A DNA stretch of 64,000 bases from Niveispirillum sp. (GTDB taxonomy: Bacteria; Pseudomonadota; Alphaproteobacteria; Azospirillales; Azospirillaceae), in assembly GCF_017996735.1 (NCBI RefSeq), contig NZ_JAGOGJ010000023.1, forward strand, positions 1 through 64,000, read 5' to 3'. The stretch's first letter is position 1. Every line of letters begins with the position of its first letter. Positions 40,962 to 48,774 of the stretch are shown here, piece by piece. Both the position numbers and the translations under genes were made by a program. Under the pieces are notes generated by a model. It worked only from the letters and a program-made list of their open reading frames with translations. It was not told the origin of the DNA and ran no database searches.

Positions 40962-41477
40962 ATGATCCTGCCCGACGTCCTGGCCCCCGGCCTCCACCTC
41001 GTCTTCTGCGGTACGGCCCCGTCCCGCGTCTCCGCGGCCAAGGGGGCGTACTATGCCAACCCCGGCAATGCCTTCTGGCCGACCCTGGTGCGTGTCGGGC
41101 TGGTGCCGGCCGGATGGCGTGCCGCCGACTTTGCCCGCATGAACGATCTGGGCCTGGGTCTGACCGACCTGAACAAGGTGGAGATCGGCAATGATGTCGA
41201 TCTGACGCCGGACGGGTTCGACATTCCCGGCTTCCAGGCCAAGATGCGCGCCCACTGCCCGGCGGCCATTGCCTTTACCAGCAAGAACGGTGCCCGCCTG
41301 TTCCTGGGGTCCAAGGCGCCGCTGCCCTGGGGACGGCAGCCGGCGGATTGGGAGGGGATGGCGCTTTTTGTCCTGCCCTCGCCATCGGGGCAGGCGCGCG
41401 CCAGCTTTTCCCTGGGCCCATGGCAGGAGGCGGCCGCCTTTGTCGCTGCAAGACGGCCGGCACCCGTGCTAGGGTGA
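40962..41477 (+). CDS. mug: Mismatch-specific uracil/thymine-DNA glycosylase (Mug)
   Basis: A 171-aa Mug-type glycosylase, which removes uracil or ethenocytosine opposite guanine. The active-site loops LVFCGTAPS and NPGNAFW are at residues about 12-20 and 33-39, and C-terminal LPSPSGQARA matches the DNA-intercalating loop. The typical Asn is replaced by Thr/Ala in CGTAPS, a variation seen in the wider family. The ATG at 40962 is used for the fold. It lies 30 bp before the FliN-like gene. Confidence 0.85.
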   Translation: MILPDVLAPGLHLVFCGTAPSRVSAAKGAYYANPGNAFWPTLVRVGLVPAGWRAADFARMNDLGLGLTDLNKVEIGNDVDLTPDGFDIPGFQAKMRAHCPAAIAFTSKNGARLFLGSKAPLPWGRQPADWEGMALFVLPSPSGQARASFSLGPWQEAAAFVAARRPAPVLG

Positions 41478-41507
41478 CCGCCAGACAGGTTTGCCGGGGT
41501 GAGGGAC

Positions 41508-41825
41508 ATGCCCGATCAGGACGATATCGATGCCATGTTTGGGGAAATGGCGAATGGCGGTTCCGTTCGCGCCCTTCCTGAACAGCAGGAGATTTCCGCC
41601 GTCTATGATACGGAGGTGGAAATGAGCGTGGTGCTGGGCACCTCCACCATCCGTGTGCGCGATCTGCTGAAACTGGGTCGCGGCGCCATCGTGGAACTGG
41701 ATCGCAAGATCGATGACCTGTCGGACATCGTGGTTTCCGGCCGCATGGTGGCACGGGGGGAAGTGACGATCGTTGAGGACAAGATCGCCGTCACCTTCCG
41801 GGAATTTGCCCGCATCAACCATTGA
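41508..41825 (+). CDS. fliN: FliN-like flagellar motor switch protein
   Basis: A 105-aa protein of the FliN/FliMN C-terminal (SpoA) domain family. STIRVRDLLKLGRGAIVELDRKIDD and ARGEVTIVEDKIAVTFREF are characteristic of FliN, which forms the cytoplasmic C-ring with FliM and FliG. The ATG at 41508 is favoured; an in-frame GTG at 41499 is possible. It is opposite to the flgF operon and 0.7 kb from it, after mug, so it is detached from the other switch genes. It may be the main FliN or a second copy. Confidence 0.88.
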   Translation: MPDQDDIDAMFGEMANGGSVRALPEQQEISAVYDTEVEMSVVLGTSTIRVRDLLKLGRGAIVELDRKIDDLSDIVVSGRMVARGEVTIVEDKIAVTFREFARINH

Positions 41826-41923
41826 CCTTGCTGGCGGCGGGCGCGGGAACAGGTGCCGCCTGTGACCGCCCGCACAGCGCCCTTGTCTGAATTCCGCATG
41901 GTTCATGTCCGACCAGGGGGAAG

Positions 41924-42877
41924 ATGATGGACAAGCTGCAGGCGATGCAGGTTTTTGTGCAGGTGGTGGAACTGAACGGTTTCGCCCGGGCCGCCGACAA
42001 GCTGGGCCTGCCGCGCGCATCGGTGACCACCATCATCCAGAACCTGGAAGCCCATCTGGGCACCAGCCTGTTGCAGCGGACCACCCGGCGCCTGTCCCTC
42101 ACGGCCGACGGGGAGGTTTTCCATGAACGCGCCCTGCGCATCCTGGCCGAGGTGGAGGAGGTGGAGACCGGCTTCATCGAAGGCCGCCGCCATCCCAAGG
42201 GAAGGCTGCATGTCGATATGCCCACTTCCATCGGGCGGCTGGTGGTGATCCCGCAGTTGCGGGAGTTCCATGAACGCTATCCCGATATCGAATTGAAGCT
42301 GGGCATGAATGACCGGCAGATCGATATCGTGCAGGAGGGGGTGGATTGTGTGCTGCGGGTCGGTGACCTGGCCGACAGTTCCATGATCGCCCGCCGCCTG
42401 GGCCTTCTGTCGCGTATCACCTGTGCCAGTCCTGGCTATCTGGAAAAGCACGGGGTGCCGCAAGGGCTGGATGATGTCGCGAGGCATCTGGGTGTCCGCT
42501 ATTTCTCCCCGCATCTGGGCAACCGCTCCTACCCGTTCGACTTCGTGACTGACGGGGTGGAGATCGAAATCCCGCTGAACGGCGCTATCGCCGTCAATGA
42601 CAGCGAGGCCTATATCGCCTGCGGGGTGCAGGGCTATGGGCTGATCCAGCCGGGATTGTTCATGGTGCTGGAACAGTTGCGGCGGGGTGAACTTGTAGAG
42701 GTGCTGCCGGAGTACCGGCCCCGGCCCATGCCCATCTCCGCCGTCTATCCACCCAACCGCCAGCCGTCGCAGAAGGTGCGGCTGTTCGTGGATTGGGTGG
42801 TCAGCCTGTTTGAAAAATGCCCGATCCTGCAGGGCGACGATAAGCCGTTCGCCTGCTATCAGCAGGCGGTGGCGTGA
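41924..42877 (+). CDS. LysR family transcriptional regulator
   Basis: A 317-aa LysR-type regulator. Helix-turn-helix FARAADKLGLPRASVTTIIQNLEAHLG is at about residues 21-47, followed by the effector-binding domain (HVDMPTSIGRLVVIPQL). GGGGGAAG precedes the ATG; a second ATG at 41927 is possible. It is on the same strand and 460 bp upstream of a MexEF-like pump. By analogy to MexT-type control it may activate the pump genes, but it belongs to the broad CrgA/AaeR-like branch, so this is inference. Confidence 0.88.
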   Translation: MMDKLQAMQVFVQVVELNGFARAADKLGLPRASVTTIIQNLEAHLGTSLLQRTTRRLSLTADGEVFHERALRILAEVEEVETGFIEGRRHPKGRLHVDMPTSIGRLVVIPQLREFHERYPDIELKLGMNDRQIDIVQEGVDCVLRVGDLADSSMIARRLGLLSRITCASPGYLEKHGVPQGLDDVARHLGVRYFSPHLGNRSYPFDFVTDGVEIEIPLNGAIAVNDSEAYIACGVQGYGLIQPGLFMVLEQLRRGELVEVLPEYRPRPMPISAVYPPNRQPSQKVRLFVDWVVSLFEKCPILQGDDKPFACYQQAVA

Positions 42878-43337
42878 GGCGGGCGGGCTGGCCGTCCTGC
42901 GCGCACCAGGGATTGTTCGGATAATCCGAATTCTGTTGTCTGAAAATCGTGATTTATTCGTCGCCCTAAATGGGTGATGCTGCAACTGCTCACTGACCTG
43001 CGGACGTTTGTTCGCGGGCCATACTCTATTTTTGTTGGTGGAATATGTTGTTTTCCAAGCCCTTGCGAAATTGCATGGGTGCCAGATGAAAAAGATTTAA
43101 TGCCTGCGACGGCCATCACAGCGGCGATGCAGCAAACCCGATAAACCTGAGAATTGAGGGAGCCTCACCCGACCGGGTGTGGTTCCAAACCCGAAACAAA
43201 GGTGTTGGACAAGGGGCCCGGATCGCCGGGCATCCAAGGGCGGCGCTGTCCCTGACAGGCCAGCCTTGTGTGATCCCCCGTCGATGAACGGCGGCGGGAA
43301 ACCCTGTTCTGCACCCTTCTGGCAAGGAGTGGTACCC
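42878..43337. promoter_or_regulatory. Intergenic region before the RND pump with two palindromes
   Basis: No convincing gene. TTCGGAT-A-ATCCGAA (42916-42930) is a perfect 7-bp-arm palindrome 38 bp after the LysR stop, suited to a terminator stem or operator. CACCCG-AC-CGGGTG (43166-43179) is a second perfect palindrome about 160 bp before the pump adaptor gene. The middle (42930-43120) is poorer in GC than its surroundings. Which of these is the LysR site cannot be decided by eye. Confidence 0.45.
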
Positions 43338-44507
43338 ATGTCGATGACGCGTTCCAAGCTGGCCTGGATGATGGCAGCGGGTGTGTCGCTGGTGGTGATC
43401 TCGCTGGCAACGCTGCAGGGGCAGGCCGAAGAAAAGCCCGTGGCCGTTGCCGCGATGCCCGCCGTGGAGGTCGACGTGGCCCCCGTGGTGGCACGCAAGG
43501 TGGTGGACTGGCAGAGCTATTCCGGACGTCTGGAAGCCGTGGAACGGGTGGATATCCGCCCCCGTGTTTCCGGTACCATCACAGAGGTGCATTTCAAGAA
43601 CGGGGCGCAGGTGAAGAAGGGTGACGTCCTGTTCACCATCGATCCCGCCCCCTATCGTGCCGAGGTGGCGCGGGCGGAGGCACAATTGGCCGCCGCGCAG
43701 GCCCGCGTACGCTTCACGGGCGCCGAACTGGACCGTGCCGCCAAGCTGGTGGCCGACAGCACCATCACCCGCCGCACCCTGGATGAACGCGAGCATAATG
43801 CCCGCGACGCCCAGGCCAGCCTGCGGGCAGCCCAGGCCGAGCTGGACGTGGCGCGGCTGAACCTGTCCTATACGGCGGTGACGGCCCCGATCGCCGGCCG
43901 TGTTTCCCGTGCGGAAATCACGGTGGGCAATGTCGTGGCGGCGGGCGCCACGGGGACGCCGCTGACGACGCTGGTGTCGGTATCGCCGATCTATGCCTCC
44001 TTCGACGTGGATGAGCAGACCTATCTGCGCCATATCGCGTCGGTGAAGGATCAGGCGGGCGTGCCGGTGCAGTTGGGCTTGGCGAACGAGGCGGAATATT
44101 CCCGCGCCGGTACCATCGACGATGTCGATAACCGGCTGGACCCCGTGTCGGGTACCATCCGCGTCCGTGCCCGTTTCGACAATGCTGATGGCATGCTGGT
44201 CCCCGGCCTTTATGCCCGCGTCAAGGTGGGCGGGTCCGATCCGCAGGCAGCGGTGATGGTGGATGAACGCGCCATCGGCACCGATCAGGACAAAAAGTTC
44301 GTGCTGGTCGTCGGCGACGATAACCGCGTCTCCTACCGCCCCGTCCTGCTGGGCAGCCGGCAGGAAGGTCTGCGCATCGTCACCGGTGGCTTGCAGCCGG
44401 GTGAACGCATCATCGTCAACGGCATGCAGCGCGCCCGTCCTGGCGACGTGGTGAAGCCCAAGGCGGTGGCCATGGAGCGCCCGGTGACGCAGGTCGCGGC
44501 GCGGTAA
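43338..44507 (+). CDS. RND efflux periplasmic adaptor (MexE/AcrA type)
   Basis: A 389-aa membrane fusion protein. It has an N-terminal signal or anchor (MTRSKLAWMMAAGVSLVVIS), the barrel-sandwich start (YSGRLEAVERVDIRPRVSGTI), a helical hairpin (about residues 95-170), a lipoyl-like second half (LNLSYTAVTAPIAGRVSRAEI) and a beta-barrel domain ending GLYARVKVGG. It has no lipobox, unlike AcrA. AAGGAG is eight bases before the ATG. It bridges the RND pump at 44735 to an outer-membrane channel that is not encoded here. Confidence 0.93.
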   Translation: MSMTRSKLAWMMAAGVSLVVISLATLQGQAEEKPVAVAAMPAVEVDVAPVVARKVVDWQSYSGRLEAVERVDIRPRVSGTITEVHFKNGAQVKKGDVLFTIDPAPYRAEVARAEAQLAAAQARVRFTGAELDRAAKLVADSTITRRTLDEREHNARDAQASLRAAQAELDVARLNLSYTAVTAPIAGRVSRAEITVGNVVAAGATGTPLTTLVSVSPIYASFDVDEQTYLRHIASVKDQAGVPVQLGLANEAEYSRAGTIDDVDNRLDPVSGTIRVRARFDNADGMLVPGLYARVKVGGSDPQAAVMVDERAIGTDQDKKFVLVVGDDNRVSYRPVLLGSRQEGLRIVTGGLQPGERIIVNGMQRARPGDVVKPKAVAMERPVTQVAAR

Positions 44508-44518
44508 GCCCCCCAATT

Positions 44519-44672
44519 CCGCCCCTCGCCCGCGATAGCGGGAGAGGGAGGGGCCCGGGCGCGCAAGCGTTCGGGAGGGGTGAGGGCTCCCCCCCCATCG
44601 TTGCTCCTTCACCCTCCCATCGGCTGACACCGATGGACCCCTCCCTCTCCCACTGACGTGGGCGAGGGGCGG
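44519..44672. repeat. Large intergenic palindromic element
   Basis: Two 35-bp arms (44519-44553 and 44638-44672) are inverted copies of each other, CCGCCCCTCGCCC-N8-GGGAGAGGGAGGGG on the left and its complement on the right, differing mainly in the central eight bases. They enclose about 84 bp with smaller GC-rich dyads. This looks like a non-coding palindromic repeat (REP or MITE-like). It sits between two genes of one pump operon and would fold in the mRNA. No transposase or target duplication was seen. Confidence 0.65.
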
Positions 44673-44734
44673 CGAATACCCCAATCCGAAGCCCACCCCA
44701 TCCCGTGCGATCCGCGCGGACCCCGAGGCTTGTC

Positions 44735-47700
44735 ATGAACATCTCCCGTTTCTTCATCGACCGCCCGATCTTCGCGGGTGTGTTGTCGGTGATCGTGTTC
44801 CTGGCGGGGTTCATTTCCCTGTTCCAGTTGCCGGTCTCCGAATATCCGGAGGTCGTACCGCCCTCCGTCGTCGTGCGCGCCCAGTATCCGGGTGCGAACC
44901 CCAAGGTCATTGCCGAAACCGTCGCCTCCCCGCTGGAGGAACAGATCAATGGCGTTGAGGATATGCTGTATATGCAGTCCCAGGCCAACAGCGATGGCAA
45001 CATGGCGCTGACCGTGACCTTCAAGCTGGGCACCGACCCGGACAAGGCCACGCAGTTGGTGCAGAACCGTGTCGCCCAGGCGCTGCCGCGCCTGCCGCAG
45101 GATGTGCAGCGGTTGGGCGTGACGACGGTGAAATCGTCGCCGACCCTGACCATGGTGGTGCATCTGCGCTCGCCCGACGACCGCTATGACATGACCTATC
45201 TGCGCAACTACGCCGTCCTGAATGTGCGCGACCGGTTGGCCCGCATCTCGGGTGTGGGTGAGGTATTGCTGTGGGGTTCGGGCGATTACGCCATGCGTGT
45301 CTGGCTGGACCCGCACAAGGTGGCCGAACGCGGCATGACGGCCAACGACGTCGTCAATGCCATCCGGGATCAGAATGTCCAGGTGGCCGCCGGCGTCATC
45401 GGCGCCAGCCCGTCCGTGCCCGACGCGCCCCTGCAATTGTCGGTGAACGCTCAGGGCCGTCTGAAGTCGGTCGAGGAATTCCAGGACATCGTCCTGAAGA
45501 CCGATGGCGGTGCCGTCACCTATCTGCGCGATGTGGCGCGGGTGGAACTGGCCGCGTCGCAATATGGCCTGCGGTCGCTACTGGATAACCAGCCGGCGGT
45601 GGCCATCGCCATCAACCAGGCGCCCGGCGCCAACGCACTGGCCATTTCCGAAACGGTGCGGGAGACGATGGCCGAGCTGCGGGCCGACATGCCCGACGGC
45701 GTGGAATATTCCATCGTCTATGACCCGACCCGCTTCGTGCAGGCCAGCATCGATGCCGTGATCCATACGCTGCTGGAAGCCATCGCGCTGGTCGTGCTGG
45801 TGGTGATCGTCTTCCTGCAGACCTGGCGTGCCTCCATCATTCCGCTGCTGGCCGTGCCCGTGTCCATCGTCGGCACCTTCTCCCTGATGCTGCTGTTCGG
45901 CTTCTCCATCAATGCGCTGTCGCTGTTCGGCATGGTGCTGGCCATCGGCATCGTGGTCGATGACGCGATCGTGGTGGTGGAGAATGTGGAACGAAACATT
46001 GCCGAGGGACTGTCGCCCAAGCTGGCCACCTACAAGGCCATGCAGGAGGTGAGCGGCCCCATCATCGCCATCGCCCTGACCCTGGTCGCCGTGTTCGTGC
46101 CGCTGGCCGCCATGTCCGGCCTGTCAGGCGAGTTCTACAAGCAGTTCGCGATGACCATCGCGATCTCCACCGTCATCTCCGCCTTCAACTCGCTGACCCT
46201 GTCCCCGGCCTTGTCGGCCCTGCTGCTGAAAGGTCATCACGACAAGCAGGATTGGCTGACCAAGGCCATGAACAAGGTGCTGGGGGGCTTTTTCCGGGGC
46301 TTCAACCGCGTATTCCAGCGCGGGTCGGAAGGATACGGCAAGGGTGTGGGCGGCGTGGTCCGGCACAAGGGGGCGATGATGCTGCTCTATGTGCTGCTGC
46401 TGGGTCTGACCGTGGTTCTGGGCCGTGCGGTGCCGGGTGGCTTCGTGCCGGCGCAGGATAAGGAATATCTGATCGCCTTCGCACAGTTGCCCACCGGCGC
46501 CTCCCTGGATCGGACGGAGGATGTGATCCGCGCCATGACTGACATCGCCCTGAAGCAGCCCGGCGTCGATCATGCCGTGGCCTTCCCCGGCCTGTCGGTG
46601 AACGGCTTCACCAACTCGTCTTCCGCCGGCATCGTCTTCGCCACCCTGAAGCCCTATGAGGAGCGGCAGAAGGACGGCCTGTCGGCCAACGTCATCGCCA
46701 TGTCCCTGCAACAGCAGTTCAATGGCGTGAAGGAAGCCTTCGTCGCCGTGTTCCCGCCGCCGCCCGTCATGGGCCTGGGTACGCTTGGCGGGTTCAAGAT
46801 GCAGTTGGAGGATCGCGGGTCGCTGGGGTACGAGGCCCTGGCCAAGGCCGCCAATGATTTCGTGATGAAGGCACGCCAGACCCCCGAACTGGGGCCGACC
46901 TTCAGTTCTTATGAAATCAACGTGCCGCAGTTGGATGTGGACCTGGACCGTGTGAAGGCCAAGCAGTTGGGCGTGCCCGTCACGGACGTGTTCGAGACGA
47001 TGCAGGTCTATCTCGGCTCCCTCTATGTCAACGACTTCAACACCTTTGGCCGCGTCTATCAGGTGCGGGTGCAGGCGGACGCCCCGTTCCGTGCCCATGC
47101 CGATGATATCGGCCTGCTGAAGACCCGCAACGACCAGGGCGTGATGGTGCCGCTGTCGTCGCTGGTGCAGGTGACACAGAGCTACGGCCCCGAAATGGTG
47201 GTCCGCTATAACGGCTACACTGCCGCCGACATCAATGGCGGCCCGGCCCCCGGTTATTCCTCCGGTCAGGCCGAGGCGGCGGCGGAGCGGATCGCGGCGG
47301 AAGTGCTGCCGCGCGGGATCAAGTTCGAATGGACCGACCTGACCTATCAGCAGATCCTGGCGGGCAACGCTGCCCTGTGGGTGTTCCCCATCTCCGTCCT
47401 GCTGGTCTTCCTGGTGCTGGCCGCCCAGTATGAAAGCCTGACCCTGCCGCTGGCCATCCTGATGATCGTACCGATGAGCCTGATGTCGGCCCTGGCCGGT
47501 GTCTGGATCACGGGTGGGGACAACAACATCTTCACCCAGATCGGCTTCATGGTGCTTGTGGGCTTGTCAGCGAAGAACGCGATCCTGATCGTGGAATTCG
47601 CCCGTGAGCTGGAAACCCATGGCCGTACCGCGGTTCAGGCCGCGATCGAGGCCAGCCGGTTGCGTCTACGCCCCATCCTGATGACCTCCATCGCCTTCAT

Positions 47701-47914
47701 CATGGGCGTGGTGCCGCTGATCACCTCCACGGGGGCAGGCGCGGAGATGCGTCAGGCCATGGGTGTGGCCGTGTTTGCCGGCATGCTGGGTGTGACCGTG
47801 TTCGGCCTGCTGCTGACCCCGGTCTTCTATGTCCTGTTGCGCTTCATGGTCGGTGCCAACCGCCGGCAGCCGCAGCCGGCGGTTCCGGCGGGCATGGTGG
47901 CCGCCGGGGACTGA
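44735..47914 (+). CDS. RND multidrug efflux pump, MexF/AcrB type
   Basis: A 1059-aa inner-membrane hydrophobe/amphiphile efflux pump of the RND family with 12 predicted transmembrane helices and two large periplasmic loops. Proton-relay residues are in the fourth helix region GIVVDDAIVVVENVERN (two adjacent aspartates). N-terminal MNISRFFIDRPIFAGVLSVI and repeated halves (GLSAKNAILIVEFA) match the MexF/AcrB family. GAGG is six bases before the ATG at 44735. It works with the adaptor at 43338; the palindromic element separates the two. No TolC-type partner follows, since a strong terminator comes next. Confidence 0.96.
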   Translation: MNISRFFIDRPIFAGVLSVIVFLAGFISLFQLPVSEYPEVVPPSVVVRAQYPGANPKVIAETVASPLEEQINGVEDMLYMQSQANSDGNMALTVTFKLGTDPDKATQLVQNRVAQALPRLPQDVQRLGVTTVKSSPTLTMVVHLRSPDDRYDMTYLRNYAVLNVRDRLARISGVGEVLLWGSGDYAMRVWLDPHKVAERGMTANDVVNAIRDQNVQVAAGVIGASPSVPDAPLQLSVNAQGRLKSVEEFQDIVLKTDGGAVTYLRDVARVELAASQYGLRSLLDNQPAVAIAINQAPGANALAISETVRETMAELRADMPDGVEYSIVYDPTRFVQASIDAVIHTLLEAIALVVLVVIVFLQTWRASIIPLLAVPVSIVGTFSLMLLFGFSINALSLFGMVLAIGIVVDDAIVVVENVERNIAEGLSPKLATYKAMQEVSGPIIAIALTLVAVFVPLAAMSGLSGEFYKQFAMTIAISTVISAFNSLTLSPALSALLLKGHHDKQDWLTKAMNKVLGGFFRGFNRVFQRGSEGYGKGVGGVVRHKGAMMLLYVLLLGLTVVLGRAVPGGFVPAQDKEYLIAFAQLPTGASLDRTEDVIRAMTDIALKQPGVDHAVAFPGLSVNGFTNSSSAGIVFATLKPYEERQKDGLSANVIAMSLQQQFNGVKEAFVAVFPPPPVMGLGTLGGFKMQLEDRGSLGYEALAKAANDFVMKARQTPELGPTFSSYEINVPQLDVDLDRVKAKQLGVPVTDVFETMQVYLGSLYVNDFNTFGRVYQVRVQADAPFRAHADDIGLLKTRNDQGVMVPLSSLVQVTQSYGPEMVVRYNGYTAADINGGPAPGYSSGQAEAAAERIAAEVLPRGIKFEWTDLTYQQILAGNAALWVFPISVLLVFLVLAAQYESLTLPLAILMIVPMSLMSALAGVWITGGDNNIFTQIGFMVLVGLSAKNAILIVEFARELETHGRTAVQAAIEASRLRLRPILMTSIAFIMGVVPLITSTGAGAEMRQAMGVAVFAGMLGVTVFGLLLTPVFYVLLRFMVGANRRQPQPAVPAGMVAAGD

Positions 47915-47928
47915 CCCCACGCACAAGC

Positions 47929-47967
47929 AAAACCCCCGCCGGAGCGATCCGGCGGGGGTTTTTGTTT
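47929..47967. terminator. Strong bidirectional terminator
   Basis: A 15-bp stem (AAAACCCCCGCCGGA, loop GCGA, TCCGGCGGGGGTTTT) with a T-run on the plus side and A-run on the minus side. It ends the RND gene and the convergent DedA gene. Confidence 0.92.
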
Positions 47968-48617
47968 CAGGTCTTCCGCTTATGCATCTTGTGCCACAAA
48001 AACAGGCCGCCCAGGCCCAGGATGGCCAGGATGATCACGGCATCGAACCGGTGCAGCCAGGTGCGCAGGGTGGGGTCGTTGTTCCACTGTTCCCCCAGCA
48101 TCACCCCGACATAGGCCAGCGCAAAGCACCAGGGCCAGGAGCCAAGGAAGGTGTAGATATGGAACGGTAGCTTCTTCATGCCCACGATGCCGGCGGGCAG
48201 CGCAATGAAGGTGCGGATGACGGGCAGCAGCCGGGCAATGAACACGGCGGCATTGCCGAAGCGGGCGAAGAACCGGTCGGCCATGTCCAGGTCATGTGCA
48301 TCCAGCAGCACATACCGGCCCCAGCGCAGGATGGCTGCCCGACCCCCATATCGCCCCACCAGATAGGCCACTTCAGACCCGATATTGCAGCCGATGGCGC
48401 CGGCGGTGGCCACCAGCATCAGGTTCAGCGTGCCCGTGGAAACCAGATAGCCCGCGAACGGCATGATGATTTCCGACGGCAGGGGGATGCAGGCGGACTC
48501 GATCCCCATCAGCAGGGCCACGCCGGCATAGCCCATGGCGTCGATCACGCCGACAATCCAGCCGGCCACCAGTTCCAGAATATGCGCAATCAATTTCGGC
48601 TCCGCTCGCGGTGACAT
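47967..48617 (-). CDS. DedA family membrane protein
   Basis: A 216-aa inner-membrane protein of the DedA/SNARE-associated group, probable phospholipid flippases. The E-x-x-x-x-P signature is in GIESACIPLPSEIIMPFAGYL, the conserved arginines are in FFARFGNAAVFIARLLPVIRTFIALPAGIVGM, and GSEVAYLVGRYGG is present. Several hydrophobic spans cover residues 10-70 and 135-215. It is transcribed toward the RND pump and shares its terminator. Confidence 0.92.
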   Translation of the reverse strand: MSPRAEPKLIAHILELVAGWIVGVIDAMGYAGVALLMGIESACIPLPSEIIMPFAGYLVSTGTLNLMLVATAGAIGCNIGSEVAYLVGRYGGRAAILRWGRYVLLDAHDLDMADRFFARFGNAAVFIARLLPVIRTFIALPAGIVGMKKLPFHIYTFLGSWPWCFALAYVGVMLGEQWNNDPTLRTWLHRFDAVIILAILGLGGLFLWHKMHKRKT

Positions 48618-48683
48618 TCAGCCCTTGGTCGCGGCAGAGACCATGAATGACGCCCGCACCGCAAGGGGGCGATGGGACAGGAG

Positions 48684-48760
48684 GGCCCGTCACGATCCGG
48701 CGCGGTCGGGGAGAACGCGAGCGCCTTGGCGTGACGGGCCTTCGGGGGACAGGGCCCCCG
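48684..48760. terminator. Two nested-size hairpins between the GH2 and DedA genes
   Basis: GGCCCGTCACG (48684-48694) pairs with CGTGACGGGCC (48730-48740), and directly after it CGGGGG (48743-48748) pairs with CCCCCG (48755-48760). On the minus strand they follow the GH2 stop by about 15 bp. There is no long T-run, so they may terminate or stabilise the GH2 mRNA. Confidence 0.55.
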
Positions 48761-48774
48761 GCAGAAGCGCCCCG

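Noticed and set aside
44508-44734. Insertion sequence between adaptor and pump
   Set aside because: The element is under 160 bp, has no coding capacity and no target duplication.
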